DNA from: Roseiarcus sp963783175
GTDB lineage: Bacteria; Pseudomonadota; Alphaproteobacteria; Rhizobiales; Beijerinckiaceae
Assembly (NCBI GenBank): GCA_963783175.1
Contig: CAWANG010000024.1
Span: forward strand, 8,656-72,655
Direction of reading: 5' to 3'
DNA: 64,000 bases
In this document: piece by piece, positions 60,664 through 64,000 of the stretch
Layout of the letters: every line of letters begins with the position of its first letter
How positions within the stretch are numbered: position 1 is the first letter of the stretch
Notes under the pieces: generated by a model
What the model was told of the DNA's origin: nothing
Seen by the model: the letters and a program-made list of their open reading frames with translations, nothing else
Databases searched by the model: none
Program-made: the position numbers and the translations under genes

Positions 60664-61307
60664 ATGGCTAAGCGCGCGCCCAATTACCGCTTGGCGGGGC
60701 TCGAGCCCTAGGCGGAAAATCGCGGCGCTGGCGCGATACGCGGACCGGTGAAATCCTATCCTATAATGCGGGGCGCCGGCGCATTCAGGCGCTGAGCTCG
60801 GGCCATCGCGGCCGCGTCACCCAATTCGAGCGGGCGCTGGCGCGAACCAGAAACGTCGAGCAGGCCCGCCGTGATGCGGGTCTCAGCAAACGCGGGCTTG
60901 ACGTCTATCGCAAGAGCTTCGTCGCATCGGGGCGCGAAGGCGCAAGCCCCTGGATTAAGACAAAGGGCCGCTGGCGGTTCGATGAAGCGCGTTTCCGCCG
61001 CGTCCACACGTTCATCGATATTCAGGGGCAGGTGCGGCATGTCGCCTTCGGCGGGCGCGATCTCATCGCCATGCAGGATTATCGTGCGGCGTGGTCGCCG
61101 GACGGCGGACTTGGAAGCCGCGGGGGTAGTCAGGCGGAATTGGACGCCTGGCTCAAGGCGCATCCGCGCGGCGTCGTCGACGACGAGGGCGCGACCTATT
61201 TTCCCGAAACGGACTTGAAGACGATCCACGCCCAGATCAAGCGGATGCCCGCGCGCGAGCGCAAGAGTTTCGCCGCCGATGTTCGCTATGTGATTGAGGC
61301 AGCTTGA
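60664..61307 (+). pseudogene. Unknown accessory protein, two frame breaks near the 5' end
   Basis: ATG 60664 reads MAKRAPNYRLAGLEP, then a stop; the next frame gives RRKIAALARYADR and the third gives TGEILSYNAGRRRIQAL and stays open to 61307. With one base removed at about 60710 and one at about 60748 a 213-residue protein results. The long last part contains SPWIKTKGRWRFDEARFRRV, VRHVAFGGRDLIAMQDYRAA and a helical C-terminus. The ATG at 61032 gives only the last 91 residues. I do not recognise the family; the basic start and YADRTGEILSY segment look like phage or integrative-element proteins. Its stop overlaps the next start (TGATG). Confidence 0.6.
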
Positions 61308-61522
61308 TGCTGGCCGAATGCAAGACTTGCGGCGAGCTTCATCCTTCGGCGCTCATGGCTCGCGGGGACGCGTTTGTGTGCGGCAACTGCGACGCGACCG
61401 CGCGCGGGCGCCCGTACAAGCGCTGCCCCCGTTGCGGCCGCATCGCTCCCTTTGAGCGCCATCATGTTCATGGGCGGCGCAACTCGCCCGAGACTCTTGA
61501 TCTGTGTGTTGATTTCCACTGA
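61307..61522 (+). pseudogene. HNH-type zinc-finger protein, truncated by the IS21-family insertion
   Basis: ATG 61307 overlaps the preceding stop. The sequence has Cys pairs CKTC, CGNC and CPRC and then the HNH core FERHHVHGRRNSPETLDLCV. An intact HNH would continue with N-x-C-H, but at 61507 the IS21 end begins and the frame reads DFH and stops. The gene is therefore interrupted after about 67 native residues; the rest should lie beyond the right edge, after the element. Intact members nick DNA or bind it; here it is probably inactive. Confidence 0.75.
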
Positions 61523-61618
61523 GAACTGACCCGGGCGCCACGGGTTTTTCCACCGAGAACTGACCCATGTTCGAACCTCGCCCCCTTGGCCTTGGCAGGG
61601 GGCATCGGAGTGATCGAC

Positions 61619-63152
61619 ATGGAGTTACTGAGCGTCATCCGGCGCTGGCACTACCGAGACCATTTCTCGATCCGAGAGATATCGCGGCGCACGGGGCTGT
61701 CGAGGAACACAGTCCGCAAATACCTGCGCTCGGACACCGTTGAACCGAAGTTCAACATCCCTGACCGTCCGAGCAAGCTGGACCCTTACGCCGACAAGCT
61801 ATCGCAGATGCTGCGGCAGGAGGCCGGGAAGTCCCGCAAGCAGAAGCGGACGACCAAGCAATTGCACGCCGATCTGGCCGCTCTCGGTTACGACGGCTCC
61901 TACAATCGCGTGGCGGCCTTCGCTCGCGACTGGAAGGCTCGCTCGGCAACAGGAACAAAGGACGTGCGGCCGCGGCGTGTTCGTGCCGCTTGCGTTTCTG
62001 CCGGGCGAGGCGTTCCAGTTCGACTGGTCGGAAGATTGGGCGATCATCGGCGGCGAGCGGACCAAGTTGCAGGTCGCTCACGTCAAGCTCTCCTACAGCC
62101 GCGCCTTCATTCTCCGCGCCTATCCGCAGCAGACCCACGAGATGCTGTTCGACGCCCACAACCACGCCTTCCGCGTCTTGGGGGGCGTGCCGCGGCGGGG
62201 CATTTACGACAATATGCGAACTGCCGTCGACAAGGTCGGTCGCGGAAAGGAGCGTCAGGTCAACGCCCGCTTCTCGGCTATGGTAAGCCACTTCCTGTTC
62301 GAGGCGGAGTTCTGCAATCCGGCTTCCGGCTGGGAGAAGGGGCAGATCGAGAAAAACGTCCAGGACGCGCGCCATCGGCTCTGGCAGCCCATGCCGCACT
62401 TCCCTTCTCTAGACGCGCTAAACGACTGGCTGGAGACGCGATGCCGAGAGCTTTGGGCATTGACGCCGCACGGCTCGCAAGCTGGCACGGTCGCCGATGC
62501 CTGGGCGGAAGAAGCGCAGCACTTGATGTCGCTTTCCAGGACGTTCGACGGCTTTGTCGAATACGCCAAGCGCGTGTCGCCGACGTGCCTGGTCCATCTG
62601 GACCGCAATCGCTATAGCGTGCCGGCCTCCTTCGCCAATCGTCCAGTCAGCGTACGAGTCTATCCCCAACGCATCGTTGTCGCCGCCGAGGGACAAGTCG
62701 TCTGCGAACATCGCCGCGTTTTTGCCCGCTCCCACCAACGCAAGAGTACGACCACGGTTTTCGACTGGCGGCACTATCTGGCGGTCATTCAGCGCAAGCC
62801 GGGAGCCCTGCGTAACGGCGCGCCGTTCGCCGAACTCCCGCCTGCCTTCCGGGCCTTACAACAGCGTATGCTCAAGACGCCGGGCGGCGACCGCGAGATG
62901 GTCGAGATCCTCGCCCTGGTCCTCCAGCACGACGAGCAAGCCGTGCTCGCCGCCGTCGAACTGGCGCTGGAGGCCGGCGCGCCAACGAAGACGCATATTC
63001 TGAACCTGCTGCACCGCTTGGTCGACGGAAAGCCGATGGACACGCCTCCGATAAAGGCGCCGCAGGCTCTGACTTTGACGAACGAACCGCAGGCTAACGT
63101 CGAGCGCTACGACGCGCTGCGCAAAGCCCGGGAGGCGCGTCATGCGTCATAA
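61619..63152 (+). pseudogene. istA: IS21-family transposase IstA (one frame break)
   Basis: DDE transposase. ATG 61619 with GGAG upstream; N-terminal HTH FSIREISRRTGLSRNTVRKY. Near 61930-61945, after FARDWKA, the frame moves by one and continues RQQEQRTCGRGVFVPLAFLP, GEAFQFDWSEDWAIIGGERT (first catalytic Asp), GIYDNMRTAV (second Asp), GWEKGQIEKNVQDARHRLW (Glu) and to the stop at 63152. Corrected length is about 510 residues, normal for IstA. As read the reading frame is split, so transposition would need the indel to be a sequencing error. Confidence 0.88.
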
Positions 63153-63936
63153 CCCTGCCGCCGGCGCCGTCGTCATCATGCTGCGCACCCTCAAAATGCA
63201 CGGCATGGCTCAGGCGGTCGGCGAGCTGACCGAGCAAGGCTCTCCGGCCTTTGAGGCGGCGCTGCCCATCCTATCGCAGCTCCTGAAGGCGGAGACAGCC
63301 GACAGGGAGGTGAGATCGACGGCCTATCAGCTCAAGGCCGCTCGCTTTCCGAACTATCGCGATCTCGCCGGCTTCGACTTCGCCAGCAGTGAGGTCAACG
63401 AGGCGCTCGCGCGTCAACTACACCGCTGCGAGTTCCTGGAAGATGCCCACAATGTCGTCCTGGTCGGCGGACCTGGCACAGGCAAGACGCATCTCGCCAC
63501 TGCGATCGGCGTCCAGGCCATCGAACATCATCGTAAGCGCGTCCGCTTCTTCTCCACCGTCGAACTCGTCAACGCTCTCGAACAAGAGAAGCTTCAGGGC
63601 AAACCCGGCCAGATCGCGGCGCGACTTGCCCACTCCGATCTCGTCATCCTCGACGAGCTGGGCTACCTGCCGTTCAGCGCCTCCGGCGGAGCGTTGCTCT
63701 TCCATCTGCTGAGCAAGCTCTACGAGCGCGCCAGCGTCATCATCACGACTAATCTCAGCTTCGGCGAATGGGCAACCGTGTTCGGCGACCCAAAGATGAC
63801 GACCGCGTTGCTCGACCGCCTCACTCATCGCTGTCACATTCTTGAAACCGGAAACGACAGCTTCCGCTTCAAGAACAGCTCCGCCAAAGCCGCCAAACCC
63901 GCAAAGGAGAAACCTCGAAACTTGACGAACGCCTGA
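63142..63936 (+). CDS. istB: IS21-family helper ATPase IstB
   Basis: 264-residue AAA+ ATPase that selects the target for IstA. Walker A LVGGPGTGKTHLATAIG, Walker B DLVILDELGYLPFSASGGAL, sensor IITTNLSFGEW and arginine finger region LLDRLTHRCHILETG are intact. Overlaps the istA end by 11 bases, the usual IS21 arrangement. C-terminal Lys/Ala-rich tail. Confidence 0.96.
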   Translation: MRHNPAAGAVVIMLRTLKMHGMAQAVGELTEQGSPAFEAALPILSQLLKAETADREVRSTAYQLKAARFPNYRDLAGFDFASSEVNEALARQLHRCEFLEDAHNVVLVGGPGTGKTHLATAIGVQAIEHHRKRVRFFSTVELVNALEQEKLQGKPGQIAARLAHSDLVILDELGYLPFSASGGALLFHLLSKLYERASVIITTNLSFGEWATVFGDPKMTTALLDRLTHRCHILETGNDSFRFKNSSAKAAKPAKEKPRNLTNA

Positions 63937-64000
63937 CCCCGAAACCATCATCAAGCCGGGTCAGTTCTCAATGGAAATCCCGGGTCAAATCTCAGCGGAA

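Larger units (their letters stand above)
61507..64000 (+). mobile_element. IS21-family insertion sequence (right end just outside the window)
   Basis: The left end TGTTGATTTCCACTGAGAAC begins at 61507. Inside, the motif TTCCACYGAGAACTGACCC occurs twice (61514-61532 and 61548-61566), and the right side has inverted copies at about 63957-63977 and 63979-64000. These multiple terminal sites are typical of IS21 elements, where they bind IstA. The element carries istA and istB in the usual overlapping order. By comparison with the left end, about seven more bases (ATCAACA) should complete the right end beyond base 64000. Confidence 0.9.

Noticed and set aside
60377..60664. 95-residue minus-strand frame
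   Set aside because: It reads through the 13-bp terminator hairpin and has no protein-like features or start signal.

Overview
The window is high-GC DNA from an alphaproteobacterium, most likely a member of the Hyphomicrobiales (Beijerinckiaceae/Methylocystaceae/Rhodoblastus-like). The evidence is a GcrA cell-cycle regulator with GANTC sites upstream of it, the argD-argF-hslO order, a DmeR-DmeF metal pair, an alphaproteobacterial PEP-CTERM signal and many overlapping stop/start codons. The genus call is inference. No rRNA, CRISPR array or replication origin was seen; one tRNA-Ser(CGA) is present.

Layout. 1-6.4 kb holds housekeeping and stray genes: ubiA, a SAM methyltransferase, folC, a DUF1328 membrane protein, a glutathione S-transferase and a DUF900 lipoprotein hydrolase. 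6.4-13.3 kb (minus strand) is a tightly coupled corrinoid-dependent methyl-transfer operon. It runs corrinoid protein, SRPBCC protein, DUF1638, PF13769 small protein, MTHFR C-terminal protein, MetF, methyl-H4folate:corrinoid methyltransferase and RACo-type corrinoid activase. It should feed methyl groups into the folate pool, but no substrate-specific (MttB/MtbB-type) methyltransferase is in view. 13.5-16.4 kb has a nitrilase-family hydrolase, an FMN reductase and an SDR-MaoC pair. 16.5-19.3 kb is a lower-GC, frame-broken glycosyltransferase/methyltransferase locus, followed by the tRNA. 20-22.3 kb is a kinase plus acyl-CoA dehydrogenase pair resembling LvaA/LvaC and ACAD10/11. 22.6-31.3 kb is a myo-inositol catabolic locus: a minus-strand operon of an SDR, iolC-DUF2090, iolD, iolE, iolB and a Gfo/Idh dehydrogenase, diverging from iolG over an IolR-like operator.

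31.4-40.7 kb carries a flippase-like membrane protein, a soluble PhoR-like kinase, gcrA, argD-argF-hslO, a farnesyl diphosphate synthase and an OmpR/PepSY pair. 40.8-51.8 kb carries a trypsin-like protease, a LuxR-type regulator preceded by four helically phased palindromes, prpE, a TSUP permease, GtrA, an acyl-CoA ligase, a CHAD protein, a PEP-CTERM protein, dmeRF and a PEBP protein. 52.4-58.8 kb encodes envelope/exported proteins: a WD40-caspase protein with a small partner, a low-complexity protein and an autotransporter. 59-64 kb is accessory DNA. It has a two-repeat small protein with tandem palindromic operators, a frame-broken unknown gene, and an HNH gene interrupted by an IS21-family element that runs off the right edge.

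A recurrent feature is single-base frame breaks in otherwise well conserved genes (glycosyltransferase, Gfo/Idh, iolB, iolE, TSUP, PEP-CTERM, the small exported protein, the 60.7 kb gene, istA). They occur about once per 5 kb, and the frame is always recoverable by adding or removing one base. This may reflect uncorrected indels in the assembly rather than real gene loss, and it should be settled before any of these genes is called dead.
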